This document shows, piece by piece, positions 23,575 to 43,514 of a stretch of 64,000 nucleotides of DNA (positions are counted from its first letter, which is position 1; each line of letters opens with the position of its first letter). The notes below the pieces were generated by a model. The model ran no database searches and was not told the DNA's origin. It saw only the letters and a program-made list of their open reading frames with translations. This DNA is from Aphidius gifuensis (Eukaryota; Arthropoda; Insecta; Hymenoptera; Braconidae). Both the position numbers and the translations under genes were made by a program. The stretch is from NCBI RefSeq assembly GCF_014905175.1, contig NC_057793.1:8680001-8744000 (forward strand), given 5' to 3'.

Positions 23575-26550
23575 ATGAAGAGTGTCAATATTATCAGAAT
23601 TATTTTTCCAATCAGTGTGATTATTATTCTACCAATATTCACCAATGCATTAACAACATTTGGAAAAACCAGTTCACAAAATCAAAATCAATCACCACCA
23701 CCAACACCTGGTAAGTAATTTAATTATCTAATTTTTTTTTTATACATTTACATTTAAATTTTTTATTCTATCTATCTATTTTTGTTTTTTGATATTAGTT
23801 GATGCTGTTGATTGATTTGATAGTTACCTACATTTTTATATTTTTTTTTTATATTTCAAAATCCATTGTTATTACATGGAAATTAGTAGATTATTGTTCT
23901 CTAGTTCTAGAATACTACGAGAGTGTGAATAAAACAACATTAGAATTTGGTCGTTTAACTAGCATGGGAAGAAGTGGTGGCGGGCGAACCGGCACCAAAG
24001 GTGGTCACGTAGGATATAGCTGTAAATAGATATGCACAATGTAACGAAATTTAACAAAAAAAAAAAATACCAAAAAATTTCATACAGAAAAAAAATATAT
24101 TTGCACGTTATGTATGCTTGTAAATTAACATTTTTTTAATATAATTTTTTTTGTGTTAATTGTAAAAAAAAAAACAATATTTTTGTGTGTGTTGTTGTTT
24201 TTTGTTGTGTTAATTTTTTTTTTATAATATAAACTAATTTTTTTACCTGTGAATATTTTTAATATTATTACGTTAATTTTACATTCATTAAGTCATTGTG
24301 ATGTTAAAAAGTTTCAATGACGTTGCGTGATATTATACCACGTGTATGAGCTTTAATATTAATATGAGATGAAAAAGCGATTACAACAAAAAAGGGGATT
24401 TACCAAGAAACACTGGAGGATTATAAAAAAAAAAATAAAGTCGTGAAAATAAAAAGAATCTTAACGAACGTAATACATTTTTTCTTTGTTCTTATTTACC
24501 TTAAATTTTAATTATTGATTCAAATCTAAGCATAAGAAAAAAAAAAAAATATATTTAATATTATTTTACAACTAAAAATCAAGCATAAAAAGCACTTGGT
24601 TTTTTTATGGTATATTATTTTTAAAATTTCAGATAATTTTCTTCATACTTTGATGTATTTTTTAAGCTTATTTATTTGTGTAAAAAATAAAATTATATAT
24701 TTTAATTGTAATAGCACAGCATATTCACCGAATGTTTTGCCTCTTTGATGTGTATTTTCTTTTGTTAAATGTTATATTATTAATATGTCTAAATGAAAAT
24801 GTAAATTAATATAAAAACATATAATATTCAATTATATTTAAAATAATTTGTATTAATTTACAGTTGGTAAAGCTCATGAGTGCAGAACAGAGAATGATTG
24901 TGGTGCTATTCAAAATACAAGTTGTATTGCTGACCCAGGGGATGGAAAGACAAAATGTCTCTGTGGTGATTATTCACCACCAGTTAATGGCCTTTGTACC
25001 AACAAATGGAAGGGTAAATCACAATTATCCAAAATATCACTATATCTCTATTATGTCTATTCAAAGTTCAAAACTTTACTTCATATATTTGCAACAACTA
25101 CATCAAAACAATCGTAAATTTCTAGCTTTTTTTTTTGGTTTTTGTCCATATTTTTCCCTCATATTTATTTTTATTTATGTGAATATATAAATTTTTTTTT
25201 TTTGCTTGTTTCAAGCTTTTTTAAAAGTTTTATAAAATCAAATATTTCATTATATTTTTTTCACAAAAATAATTGGTATAATTACATTTTTTTGTTGCAT
25301 GTTTTTTAAATAAACTTTTGACGAATGAATTATTACATCTAATTTGAATTATTTTATATTATTAAACTTGACTTGAGTGTTAATAATAATTTCATATATA
25401 TTTTTTTATAATAAAAACTAAAAAAAAAATGTCTGATATATTTTCATAAATTAAGAGAAAAAATAAATTACTTGATTCATTGATTTTTTCATTTAAAAAA
25501 AGAAAAAATAGTTAAGTTTTTTTGTTATAGTTTATCTATTGATTGATAAAAAAATATATGCATAATTTTAATAATATAATTCAAATGTGTAATTTAAGAT
25601 TAAACAATATCCTAATCTTGAAATAAATGTTGATGAATTATTATTACGTTCATGGTCATATTTAAAATCTAATCAAAAGGTCAAAAGTTAACTTAACAAA
25701 TATATAATTGAATAAAAACCTTGTTTATGTTTAAACTTATTTATTATTTATTTTTTTTCATTTATTTTAATTTGCATAAAATCACGTGCGTAAATGTAAT
25801 ATGCCAAGTAAACTTGACTCTATTATTATCTATGTAAATTTTTAGCAAGTTTATTTTTTATTTTAAACCTTTGTAAGTATTATGTTAAAAGATAGCAACA
25901 TATATTGTACTTTGGCAAATGTACAAGAGAATATATAAAAATGAAAAAAAAAAAGGGGTTTTTGTTGATTGTTGATGAATTGATTTTAACAAAAATACAG
26001 GTGTACATTGATCTTGTTAAATTTGCGTGACGTACTGCAATTTGTGAAAATTTTAATAGCATTTAAAATAAATCTGATCATGTTTGTTTGAATATCTTTA
26101 TCATTATAAACATTGATTTTATTATAGTCTATGAATTATTCATATAATAATTTATTTATAGCTGTTCGAGCACCGTGTAAAGATCATGCTGAATGTGGTG
26201 AAGGTGCTCACTGTATTCAGGGTAACAACACATCTTCAGGAAAAAAATGCGCCTGTCTTGAGGGATATTACGAAGAAAATTTAAGATGCAATGGTAATGA
26301 TAAATTTTATAAAATTTTAAAAATAATTTAATTAACAAGTTTATTAAACTTTTAAATTTAAATTATTTTATTGTCATTTTTTTTTAAATATTTGACTGCA
26401 TAATTAAACTCGTATTTTTAATCAACGAAATTATATATAAATGCTTTTTTCTTTCTTCAAATTACAGGGAGTTTTTCTATGCTCAGGAATCAACCGACTA
26501 TTATTTTAATTTTTGCTTTAGTTGTATTAAAAACTCTGAGCTATTCTTAA
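23575..26550 (+). CDS. Secreted, probably GPI-anchored protein with two six-Cys EB/EGF-like modules
   Basis: Four exons: 23575-23710, 24864-25013, 26162-26293, 26468-26550, all introns phase 1; 166 residues. It begins with a signal peptide (MKSVNIIRIIFPISVIIILP..., cleavage likely after the TNA at about 24-26) and a Gln/Asn/Pro linker (QNQNQSPPPTP). Module 1 has C-x5-C-x7-C-x10-C-x-C-x10-C; module 2 has C-x5-C-x5-C-x11-C-x-C-x10-C. One module per exon with symmetric phase-1 introns is typical of extracellular modules. The end, NGSFSMLRNQ then a hydrophobic stretch to the stop (PTIILIFALVVLKTL), fits a GPI-attachment signal with N/G/S as the anchor site, though a single transmembrane helix cannot be excluded. 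Role unknown; a cell-surface or extracellular adhesion/defence function is only inference. An alternative last exon lies in intron 1. Confidence 0.8.
23905..24029 (+). CDS. Alternative terminal exon of the EB-module gene (Gly/Arg-rich tail)
   Basis: Within intron 1, a pyrimidine-rich tract ends TTCTCTAG at 23904, and joining exon 1 (phase 1) to 23905 continues in frame as VLEYYESVNKTTLEFGRL, then a Gly-rich run (GRSGGGRTGTKGG) and YSCK before a TAG. A second AG six bases on (start 23911) is also in phase. The G+C of this exon is far above the intron around it, which supports coding. The product would be an 86-residue secreted peptide without EB modules or anchor, with an N-glycosylation site (NKT). 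Confidence 0.5.
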
Positions 26551-27158
26551 ACAAAATATAATTTAATTATTAATATTAAAATAGTAATAATAATAATTAA
26601 TTAATAACCGAGGATAATATCAAGTGAGAAGATTCATGGATAAATTAAAAATCACCAAGAAAAACAATAAAAAATAAAATAATATATATAAACCTTTCAA
26701 AATTTAATTGTAATATTAATTTTAAAATTATATCGAAAGATAAAAAATTAGCTTTAAAAGCATGTGTATAATTATTTCCATCAGTAATAAATAAAACTTC
26801 CAAAATTGAATTTTCAAAATACAAAAAAAAGTCTATGAATAAAAAATATTAGAATAAAAATAATATTTAATTTACATGTAATAAAATATAATTTATAAAT
26901 TTTAATTTTTATCTTTTTATGCTTTGTGATAATAATATTGTTATCGTAAAAAAATATTTCATTTATATCATAATAATAATCACTGTATTTTCTAATATTT
27001 GTATGTTAAAAATGTAACGCTAAGTCATGCACTTGATGTACATCAAATTTTATTTTAATTTTATTATTTAATGTACAAAATAAATGAAAAAAAAAAATAA
27101 GAAAAAAAACATACAATATTTAATGCACCAAAAAAATAAAGTAATCAAATAATATTAA

Positions 27159-28670
27159 TTATTTTTTTTTAAAAAACACACTGGTTACTGATGAGCCAGT
27201 TTTACCACCAAATGTCATAGCTGGAGTATGTATTGTATAAAATTCATCAAAATGTGAATTAAAATGTTTAATTAATTCATCTTTTGTCCAATTACATGAT
27301 GATATTGTTAAATAACCATCTGGTAATAATATACTATGAATATTTTTAATATAATTTTCACGCATTAATTTTGAATTATCAAAATTTAAACTAATTGCAT
27401 CATAAGTACCTTTATCATGTACTAATTTAAAATTATTATCAAGTGGATTTTTCGATTTATCAGTAACAAGAATATCACATACCATTAATTTAACAATTGA
27501 TTTGTCAATTTTATTTTCAATCAATACTGCTTTTGCTAAATCCAGTGCTTTTGATGAATAATCAACACCAATTAAATTTGTAAAACCTTTTTTTGCAAGT
27601 TGTACAAGTGTCCAACCATTTCCGCATCCTACATCAACAATTTTATCGGATTTTGATATATCTAGTTTATCGTTGATTGACCTGTAAAAAAAAAAAACGA
27701 AATACATTATTCAAAAGCTTGAAAAAAAATAAACAAACGAAATTTAATTAAACTTTTTTTGTCTTTTTATTTTGTGGGTATGGATTTAACAAAAAATTTA
27801 AACAATTATCAACAATTGTTGTCGTGGCATTTAAAAGAACGCTTATTAATTTTTCATTGGTATTTATTTTAATTTGTTCATCGTATACTTTCGTGATTTA
27901 TTGATAATATTTTAAACAAACTATTTTTTGTGTTATTTTATTTTTTGTTATTTAAGAAATTAATTCTATGATCGTTCTAAAATTATGACAAATTTTTATT
28001 AATAATGATATTGTTATTCATTCAATAATAAATATTTTTTTTCCATTAAAATTACCTGTTAATTTTCCAGGTAATTTTTCATTCACAAATTGATTTAAAA
28101 TACGTTTTAGTATTTTTTTTTTTTTCTTATTATACATTGCAACAATATTATATACAACTATTATACAAATGACAGTAATAATTTATTAATTACGAATATT
28201 TATATCTTCTTTTAGTTAAATTTTTAATAATCATAAAAAATAAAATTATAAAATCAATACAATTAATTTTCTTTCAAAAAACATCATACTATCGATATGT
28301 TATTTCTTGTAACAAAAAAGAAAAAAATAATAATGGAGACAAAAATATTCACGTTGTATAAAATAATTAATACAAGTCAGTTTGATTATCATATTGTTGT
28401 TAATATAAAATATTGTTTCTATTATTTTATTTAACTTACTTGACAATATTTTCAGTTGTTCGTTTACCAAACCAGACTTCACCAACATCACCATGATCTT
28501 CGAAATTATTAATTTCTTCTTCATATATTTTTTCCCAGCTGAAACATTAATTAATAAATATTATTAACAACAATTAAACATTGTTGAATTATATATTGTT
28601 ATATTTACTATTGTAATGTTCCTAGCTCTGATGGATGCAATTCCTCGTCTTGGTTTAATTCGTCTTCCAT
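27159..28670 (-). CDS. EEF1AKMT2: EEF1A lysine methyltransferase 2 (METTL10), SAM-dependent
   Basis: Transfers methyl groups from S-adenosylmethionine to a lysine of translation elongation factor eEF1A in the cytosol. Exons on the minus strand: 28609-28670, 28440-28538, 27159-27681; 227 residues. The family N-terminus is clear: SELGT then YWEKIYEEEINNFEDHGDVG and EVWFG (family: YW...E...GD.GE.WFG). The seven-beta-strand SAM fold follows: motif I VDVGCGNG (69-76), acidic GVDYSS (D94), and the family segment DKGTYDAISL. Later strands (ILLPDGYLTISSCNWT) close the fold. All donors and acceptors are canonical. Length fits animal METTL10. It shares a short divergent promoter with ferrochelatase. 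Intron 2 carries a 0.54-kb block repeated at 34.4 kb. Confidence 0.92.
27789..28332 (+). repeat. 544-bp block in METTL10 intron 2 (partner 34399-34983)
   Basis: Both copies begin ACAAAAAATTTAAACAATTA, share GTTGTCGTGGCATTTAAAAG and ATTCTATGATCGTTCTAAAA, and end near ACTATCGATATGT...AAAAAAATAATA. Inside is a hairpin, AAAATTACCTG/CAGGTAATTTT. Same orientation. Copies differ mainly by small insertions in A/T runs (544 versus 585 bp). Confidence 0.85.
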
Positions 28671-29052
28671 GATTAAACAATAAAATTATAAATTTTTATT
28701 TTTTATTGTTGTTAAGTAATAAACAAAGCGGCTTGTTATTTTATTGTCAAAGTTGGACAATACTTTTGGTGTTTTAATGGCTGCAAACAGCTGATAAATA
28801 TAATGCCAACCTAACCTTCATGACATGACACTTGGCTGCTTGGAGCAAAGCAATAATAACAACAACTGGTACAACTAAAAATTCAACACTGTCCAGCATT
28901 TTTCTTGAATAATTACACTTACATAAAGCTTAATTACATAAAATCATCGTGTCATTGTTGACTGTTACAAAACACAATAAAGTTTTTGAATATTTTTCAA
29001 GAGAAATATTAACAAGTGTTATTTTCTAGACAAGAAAGTAACAAGCTTCGAA
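28671..29052. promoter_or_regulatory. Divergent promoter between METTL10 and ferrochelatase
   Basis: 382 bp separate the two start codons, which point away from each other. The central part (28780-28900: AACCTAACCTTCATGACATG, TGGCTGCTTGGAGC) is less AT-rich than its surroundings. No TATA box is evident on either side, as expected for housekeeping genes. Confidence 0.6.
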
Positions 29053-30866
29053 ATGAGTATAACAAAAATGTCAAATGTCATCCTGGGTAAGTCTAGATAG
29101 CTGATATAATTTATTTATTAATTTAATTGTTATAAATAATAATTTAATCTACTAATTTAATGCTTGCTATAAAAGTTTAAATAGTTATCATTTGAGTTAT
29201 TTTTTGTTGATGTTTTGTTGATTTATTTACAGGCAACCAAGGAATCAAGACACTTGCTCCAATGATGAGGAATTTATCAATAGCTGCACAAGCTAAAGTT
29301 CAACAAAATGAAAAAACGAAACCTAAAACTGCAATTCTAATGTTGAACATGGGTGGTCCAACTCATACAGATCAAGTTGGTGAATATTTATTGAGAATTA
29401 TGACTGACAGAGACATGATGCAGCTTCCAATTCAAAGGTAATAATTTTAAAAATTATTATATGTTTAAATCATAAAAAAAAACAACAATGACATATTTAT
29501 TATTATTCTAATAGCAAATTAGGACCATGGATTGCTAAAAGAAGAACACCAGAGGTACAAAAAAAGTATGCAGAAATTGGTGGTGGATCACCAATATTAA
29601 AGTGGACAAATTTACAGGGTGAATTACTTTGTAAACAATTAGATAAAGTATCACCAGAAACAGCACCACATAAACATTATGTTGCTTTTCGTTATGTTGA
29701 TCCATTGACAAACGAAACACTTCAAAAAATTGAAGAGTAATTATTAAAATTATATATATTTTTTAAACAAATTAGTGTGTTTTTATAATAATTGTTTTAC
29801 ATATTTTTTAGAGATGGAATTGAACAAACTGTAATATTTTCTCAATATCCTCAGTACAGTTGTGCAACATCTGGTTCTAGTTTTAATGCTATTTACAATT
29901 ACTACAAAACGAGGTAATAAAAACAAAATATATCAATAATAAATATGTGAATCATTTGAAATGATAAATTTTGTTTCTTTTTTGTTTATAGAAATTTTCC
30001 AAAAAACATGAAATTGAGTATTATTGATAGATGGCCAACTCATCCACTATTGGCAAAAGTATTTGCTGATAGAATTCTAACTGAATTGTCACATTTTCCT
30101 GATGACATTAGAAGTAAAGTACAAATATTATTTTCAGCTCATTCGTTACCACTTAAAGCAGTTAATCGTGGTGATTCATATCCAAGTGAAATTGCTGCAA
30201 CAGTTCATGCAGTTATGAATGAATTAAAATATTGCAATCCTTATCATCTTGTCTGGCAATCAAAGGTAAGAATAAAAAGAACAACTGTTTAATAAATAAG
30301 CTAGACCTCATTGTGTCTCAATCATTTCATCACTTAAATTTATAGCCAAGATGTAGCCAAATGTAATTGTTTTTTTGATTTACAGGTTGGTCCTTTACCT
30401 TGGCTGGGTCCATTTACTGATGCATCAATAGAAGCATATGTTAAACAAGGAAAAAAACATTTTATTCTTGTACCAATTGCATTTGTCAATGAGCATATTG
30501 AAACTTTACACGAAATGGATATTGAATACTGTGATGAACTTGCTGAAAAGGTAAATCATTCAATGTTTATCAAAGCTAAAAGTCATTTATTTATATTGTG
30601 GTTGTATGATTTAACTTCAACAACAAATAAATAATTATTAATATTTTTATTTGTTTCTTTTTTTTTAGTTGGGAATTGATAAAATGAGAAGAGCAGCAGC
30701 ACCAAATGATCATCCACTGTTTATTGATGCACTTACTGATATTGTTGCAACTCATTTAAAATCAAAACAACCAATTTCTCCAAAATTTATTAATAGATGT
30801 CCTCATTGTGTTAATGAAAATTGTCATCTTAGTAAAACTTGGTTTACGAAAACGTGCAATATGTAA
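29053..30866 (+). CDS. FECH: Ferrochelatase, mitochondrial (last step of heme synthesis)
   Basis: Inserts Fe2+ into protoporphyrin IX at the matrix face of the inner mitochondrial membrane. Seven exons: 29053-29086, 29233-29437, 29515-29736, 29812-29913, 29992-30265, 30386-30550, 30669-30866; 399 residues. Residues 1-44 form a basic/hydroxylated targeting peptide; the enzyme starts at AILMLNMGGP. Conserved sites, all at a constant offset of 25 from human numbering: C171 in QYSCATSGSS (human C196), the catalytic H238 in SAHSLP (human H263), E318 in HIETLHE (human E343), and C378, C381, C386 in RCPHCVNENC (human C403, C406, C411). The four Cys ligate the [2Fe-2S] cluster of animal ferrochelatases, so the enzyme looks complete and active. 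Confidence 0.97.
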
Positions 30867-30952
30867 GAATAGTTTAATTTTTTAAACAAACATATCAAGG
30901 CATATGTAACTAGGGCATTAAAATTATTACTATCAGGTGTTGTGTATTTTAT

Positions 30953-30958
30953 AATAAA
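30953..30958 (+). terminator. Candidate poly(A) signal of ferrochelatase
   Basis: AATAAA 87 bp after the stop codon, the first consensus signal downstream. Confidence 0.4.
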
Positions 30959-33900
30959 TAATAATGATGATAAATTAATGTTAATTATGTTAACTCTTTT
31001 TCCATATGGTAATTCAAAACGAGTATTTGATGAATTTATTTGTTTCCACAATTTAATTTAATTCAATTTAATTAAAGCTGCCAGACATTTACAGTTAGCA
31101 TTGAGCAGTATCGAGTAGGAAGGTATCTGAAAAGCCACTAGGGTGTCGGTTAATAAGAAACTATTTTTTTCGATTGCTTACTCGGTATTTTAATTTGTAC
31201 CTCAAAATTAAAGGGTGAATAAAGGGTTACAAGTAATTTTTTTTTATCTAATTAACTTAGGATCATGAAAAAAAATTACTGAAGGTTTATAATAATTTGT
31301 ACGAATTGTATCTCAAAAATAACTACAAAAAAAAATATTTACTCGAAGATGTTCATATACAGATGGATGGTGCTATTGCTGAATTAAAAAAATAAATATT
31401 ATTGATTTTAAACTATGTATGAATACAGTACACTTTTTCTACTAATTATTATCTTGTCATAAATATTTATTTATTTATTTATTTTTTTTTATTAATCATA
31501 AATTATTGAAAAAAATTGGTAAAATGACAGTTGTAAATTTCTGGTCAAAGCAAATTACAGAAATAGTATAAAAAAGCGGACAAAAAAATTGGAATATATT
31601 TCCGGTAGAAAAAAGTTGGAGAAATAGCGGAAAATATTCTCCAACCATATAGCATTTTTGGAAAAGTGGAGAAACGACGGAGAAAGCTCGAAAAAAGACC
31701 CAAAAATATTTTCATGAAATATTATTGTGTTAAAAACCAGCTTTAAATAGATCAATTACTGCTTTTGTAAATGTTGTACGTATACCAAAATTTTATATAC
31801 TTGGGTGAACAATTATTAAAGTGTTTTTTTTTTCATCTTCACTAACAAATTTATGTTAATGAGGTGTTAATTTATGTTCGAAGGTTTTTAATAATAAGCA
31901 CGTTATTTTTAATAATAAGCATATTTACTGGAAGGCACCAAGTTTATCTTTTTTTTATTGACGTTATTATTATTGTCTTGATGTAAGGCAATGTGAAAGC
32001 CTATAAAACAACGCTCTTATTTATTCTTTTTTTTTTCACGTAAGGTGCTTGGTCGTTGGTCATGCGAGAATCATTATTTTAGCAATTCTGCTAGCCATTC
32101 TAGCTATTCAGCATAGGCAAATTTAGCATTCTAGATAGCTGGAATAGCCAACAAGATCGCGAAAATAACGATTCTCGCATGACCACCCTTTAGAACAGCT
32201 ATAGCTTATATATAATGATGCTGCAAGACGAAACAAAAAACTGCCCTCTCTCGTCTCGTCTTAATCAAAGCATTTTTCCGTCTCACCCTTTTTTGATCCA
32301 TGAGAAAAATATCATATCCCGTCTTAATTCATCCTCGTGTAAGGAAAATCTTTTTTGTCTCGTCTCTCGAATCTACTTTACGAGTTTCTTGATGATCGAC
32401 TGAACGTACCATTTTTAGTCGGCATAAAATAATTGATTTTTATTATTTGCACAAGCAGAATTGATCTAAAAAATTAACAACAAATATATTTTTCCTACTC
32501 TATTTTACCAATGAAAATTATATTTGTTTATTTCAGCTATATTTACAAAAAAAAACTCTGAACTCGAAGGCCAAAGCCTTATAAAAAAATAAATAAAAAT
32601 AGCCAAAATGATAACAATATATCAGCCACCAAACAACTCTCAATAACAAGTGTCAAAATTTATTTCAAAACGATACTCAACACTCATTGTATTATCTTAA
32701 AAACCATCATCATCATACAGATAATACAACACCCATTTGAAATAAAAAAAAAAAAAAAAAGATTACGTATATATTAAGCAGATGGTAATAGGCAATATCT
32801 AATATCATTCATCCCCATACTGCATAGCAATACAATACAAAATGAATATAAAGCATTGAAGGGGTGATGCCCAATACATTGATAAAAATAAAAACTTACA
32901 GAAGAGAGAATAGTTGATGTGGATAACTAAGATTTTATCATGTCTAACTGACAAAAAAACAGGGAGAATCATTCTGTCAATTTTCTTTCATATGAGCAAT
33001 TTTCATTGCTCATATCAAGCCACTGCCACATGATGTTTTTTTTTCCTCCATCAAACTCTTCTCCCTTTTATTTTTTTTTACAAGAAGCTCAATTCAAATT
33101 TCATCAATTTTTTCTCAGCTAAAAATTTAATTGACGAAATAAAAAATAATAAAAAAATATTATATATAATTGGCTATGACTTGTGGGTAAATTTTTTTTT
33201 TTTTTTATTTATTTTTTTCTAGTAGATCGATTTACTAAATTGGCATTGTATTATTAGCGATATAATAGAAGCCACGAGTGGTCACCCGAGGCTAAACATA
33301 AATTTACTTGTGGCAATGAACCAAACACGCAAGAAAATAAAACCCTCGTCTATTATTTTGTATCGTTTTTTTTTTTTTTTTAATATTTGTTTATACATGT
33401 TTTTTATATTGAGCTTTTATTATAGTATATTTGTCTCCCTATATATTTTATTATATTTTTGTATATTTTGCATCTACTGTAGAGCACGTGGCAATGAAAT
33501 TTTAGTAGGGTAAATTTGCGCCCGCGCATTTTACTTGTTTAACCGCCCATTTTTTGGCCACGTGCCAGCCAATCTAAATCTAATAACACAAACAGCATCA
33601 CAATGATGTGCATCATATGAAAATAACGTTTTGTTGCCAAGTAATACGACACCATGTGAACTAATCGTCTCCAAGTGGTATGGTCCTTCAGCTGATACAT
33701 CTTGCTTCTTTTTTTCGTTGATAAAAAAAAACTACCCTTTTATATTTTTAGCTATAGTGTTTCAATTTATTATTCTGTTGTATTGGATAATGAAAAATTT
33801 ATTTATTCATTTTTTTAATTTCATGAATAATCTAATCAATTGTGTTTTTAAATTTAAGTTTATTTTGATTTTTAGATTGATAGGTTGTTAAACTAATGAT

Positions 33901-34398
33901 AAATTTATTTTTCATGTTTTCTATTGATATATATTTTATTAATATTAATTTTCTGTTTGAAAAAAAATACGTAGATAAAGATAAATTTATCAAGTAATAA
34001 TTATTTTTAAAATTTATCGTGACTGAAGTTCATGTATGACCCAGTTTATTATCCAGATAAACATCAAAAATTTAAACACATTTTCTAAGCTTTTTAAAAA
34101 AAAATTATGGAGAAAATAATAGTGAAATTATTTGGAAGTTATTATTAAATTATACATCATAAAATAATTTTTGAAATTGTCATTTTAATTCATATTAATA
34201 TACATTTGGTTTTCATTATCTTTTTTTTTTTTTTCGTAGATCAATTTTTATTATACAACAAAATCATTATGATCCAAACATAAATGAATCATAAGAAAGA
34301 AAAATTACATAGTCAGATTTAATTCCAACAATTGATTATTAAATTTTATATATACAAAAATAATAAGAAATAAATTTAGTAATAATGATTAATGAATG
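30959..34398. other. Intergenic region between ferrochelatase and the collier 3' end
   Basis: Convergent 3' ends, so no promoter is expected. It holds a run of related GGAGAAA words at 31590-31700, the MITE-like element at 32058 and otherwise AT-rich spacer. 33470-33680 is somewhat G+C-rich (GCCCGCGCATTTTACTTG, TTGGCCACGTGCC) with no supported gene. Confidence 0.4.
32058..32184. mobile_element. MITE-like element with 23-bp terminal inverted repeats
   Basis: The 127-bp element starts GGTCATGCGAGAATCATTAT and ends with its inverse, differing at one of 23 positions. Inside, imperfect inverted words (CTAGCCATTCTAGCTATTC versus GATAGCTGGAATAGCC) extend the foldback. No coding capacity. No target-site duplication is obvious at the edges. 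Confidence 0.7.
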
Positions 34399-34983
34399 AC
34401 AAAAAATTTAAACAATTATCAACAATTGTTGTCGTGGCATTTAAAAGAACGCTTATTAATTTTTCATTGGTATTTATTTTAATTTGTTCATCGTATACTT
34501 TCGTGATTTATTGATAATATTTTAAACAATTCAGCTATTTTTTTGTGTTTATTTTAGTTTTTTTATTATTTAAGAAATTAATTCTATGATCGTTCTAAAA
34601 TTATTTACAATTTTTTTTATTAATAATGATATTGTTATTCATTCATTTACTAAATTATTTTTTTTTCCATTAAAATTACCTGTTAATTTTCCCCAGGTAA
34701 TTTTTCATTCACAAATTGATTTAAAATTACGTTTTTAGTATTTTTTTTTTTCTTATTATACATTGCAACAATATATACAACTATTATACAAATGATAGTA
34801 ATAATTTTATTAATTTACGAATATTTATATCTTCTTTTTAGTTAAATTTTTTAAATAATCATAAAAAAAAAAAAATAATTATAAATCAATCTACAATTGA
34901 ATTTTCTTTATCTAAAAAAAATTATCTTATACTATCGATATGTCTATCTAATGGTCTTGTAATTAAAAAAGAAAAAAATAATA
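34399..34983 (+). repeat. 585-bp block, second copy of the METTL10-intron repeat
   Basis: Partner of 27789-28332, in the same orientation, in the spacer between ferrochelatase and collier. It contains no exon of METTL10, so it is either a duplicated intron fragment or the two copies are members of an uncharacterised repeat family. Confidence 0.85.
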
Positions 34984-35884
34984 TTTTTATACGTTTGAAT
35001 TTTTAAAACTCTCGTTTTTTTTTTGACCTTCGATCTATAGTGAATAAGGGATGGGGTGTATGGTGTTATAAAATATTGAAAGTTCACCTTCAAGGTCCTT
35101 TCAACATTGGATTGAAGGCGCACTTTTATATACCAAGACAGAAAATTATTATTATTACTTTTTTTTTTTCTTAAAAAAACACAGTATACAGACGTACACC
35201 GTAACGCTTTTAAGAAAATGTCTGGCATTTTCATAAACTCAGAGTGGACGTGAGGGAATAGCCAAGCATACATCAAGGAAATACGTCACACAAAGATGAA
35301 GGTCCACCAAAAAAAAAATAATAATATCTACTATCTGTCCTTTCCTAAATACTGTTTTTTTTTTTTTTATCATTTTGTCGATATGTATACAATTCATCAC
35401 TTAATTTTCTTTTTATATATATATTTTTTTTTGTATTTTCTATTTTCCAATTGAATTGAATTATTATTTCATCTTTCTAACACAATATTGATAAATTATT
35501 TTTAGCTTTTTTTGAATTTTTAAGAATAAAAAGTTAAACTTTATTCATTTTTTAAAAATTGAATATTAATATTTTTATAATAATTTAATTACAAATTTTA
35601 TTTTTCACTTTATCACTATGTCACTATTAAAAGTGTTCAATAAAAATTGAAAAATAAAAAAAAAATTATAATACACAATATGTTGTTTTATTTTATATAA
35701 ATATTATTTGAAATTTTTTTAAAGTTCTCACGATTATCATGATTAAATTTATGATGATCGATGATATTTATTTATGGATTTTTTAAAACTTTAAACTGGG
35801 TGGTCTCGATCATGTTGAGTTGATTTAGTACCTGAGAATATCTCAGTGACTTCCATCACCATCAATACTCGATGCTTCCTCGTA
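34984..35884. other. Spacer and probable 3' UTR of collier (minus strand)
   Basis: Lies downstream of the distal collier stop codon. It is AT-rich with one more complex segment (35020-35290, including CTTCAAGGTCC, a nuclear-receptor type site). No ORF supported. Confidence 0.35.

Positions 35885-43514
<7,630 letters not shown>

Noticed and set aside
24864..25190. Plus ORF in another frame over EB-module exon 2
   Set aside because: The in-phase frame joining exon 1 and exon 3 gives the cysteine pattern; the longer ORF is a shadow running into intron.
28300..28524. Minus-strand ORF over METTL10 exon 2
   Set aside because: Out of frame with METTL10 and extends through the splice donor into intron.
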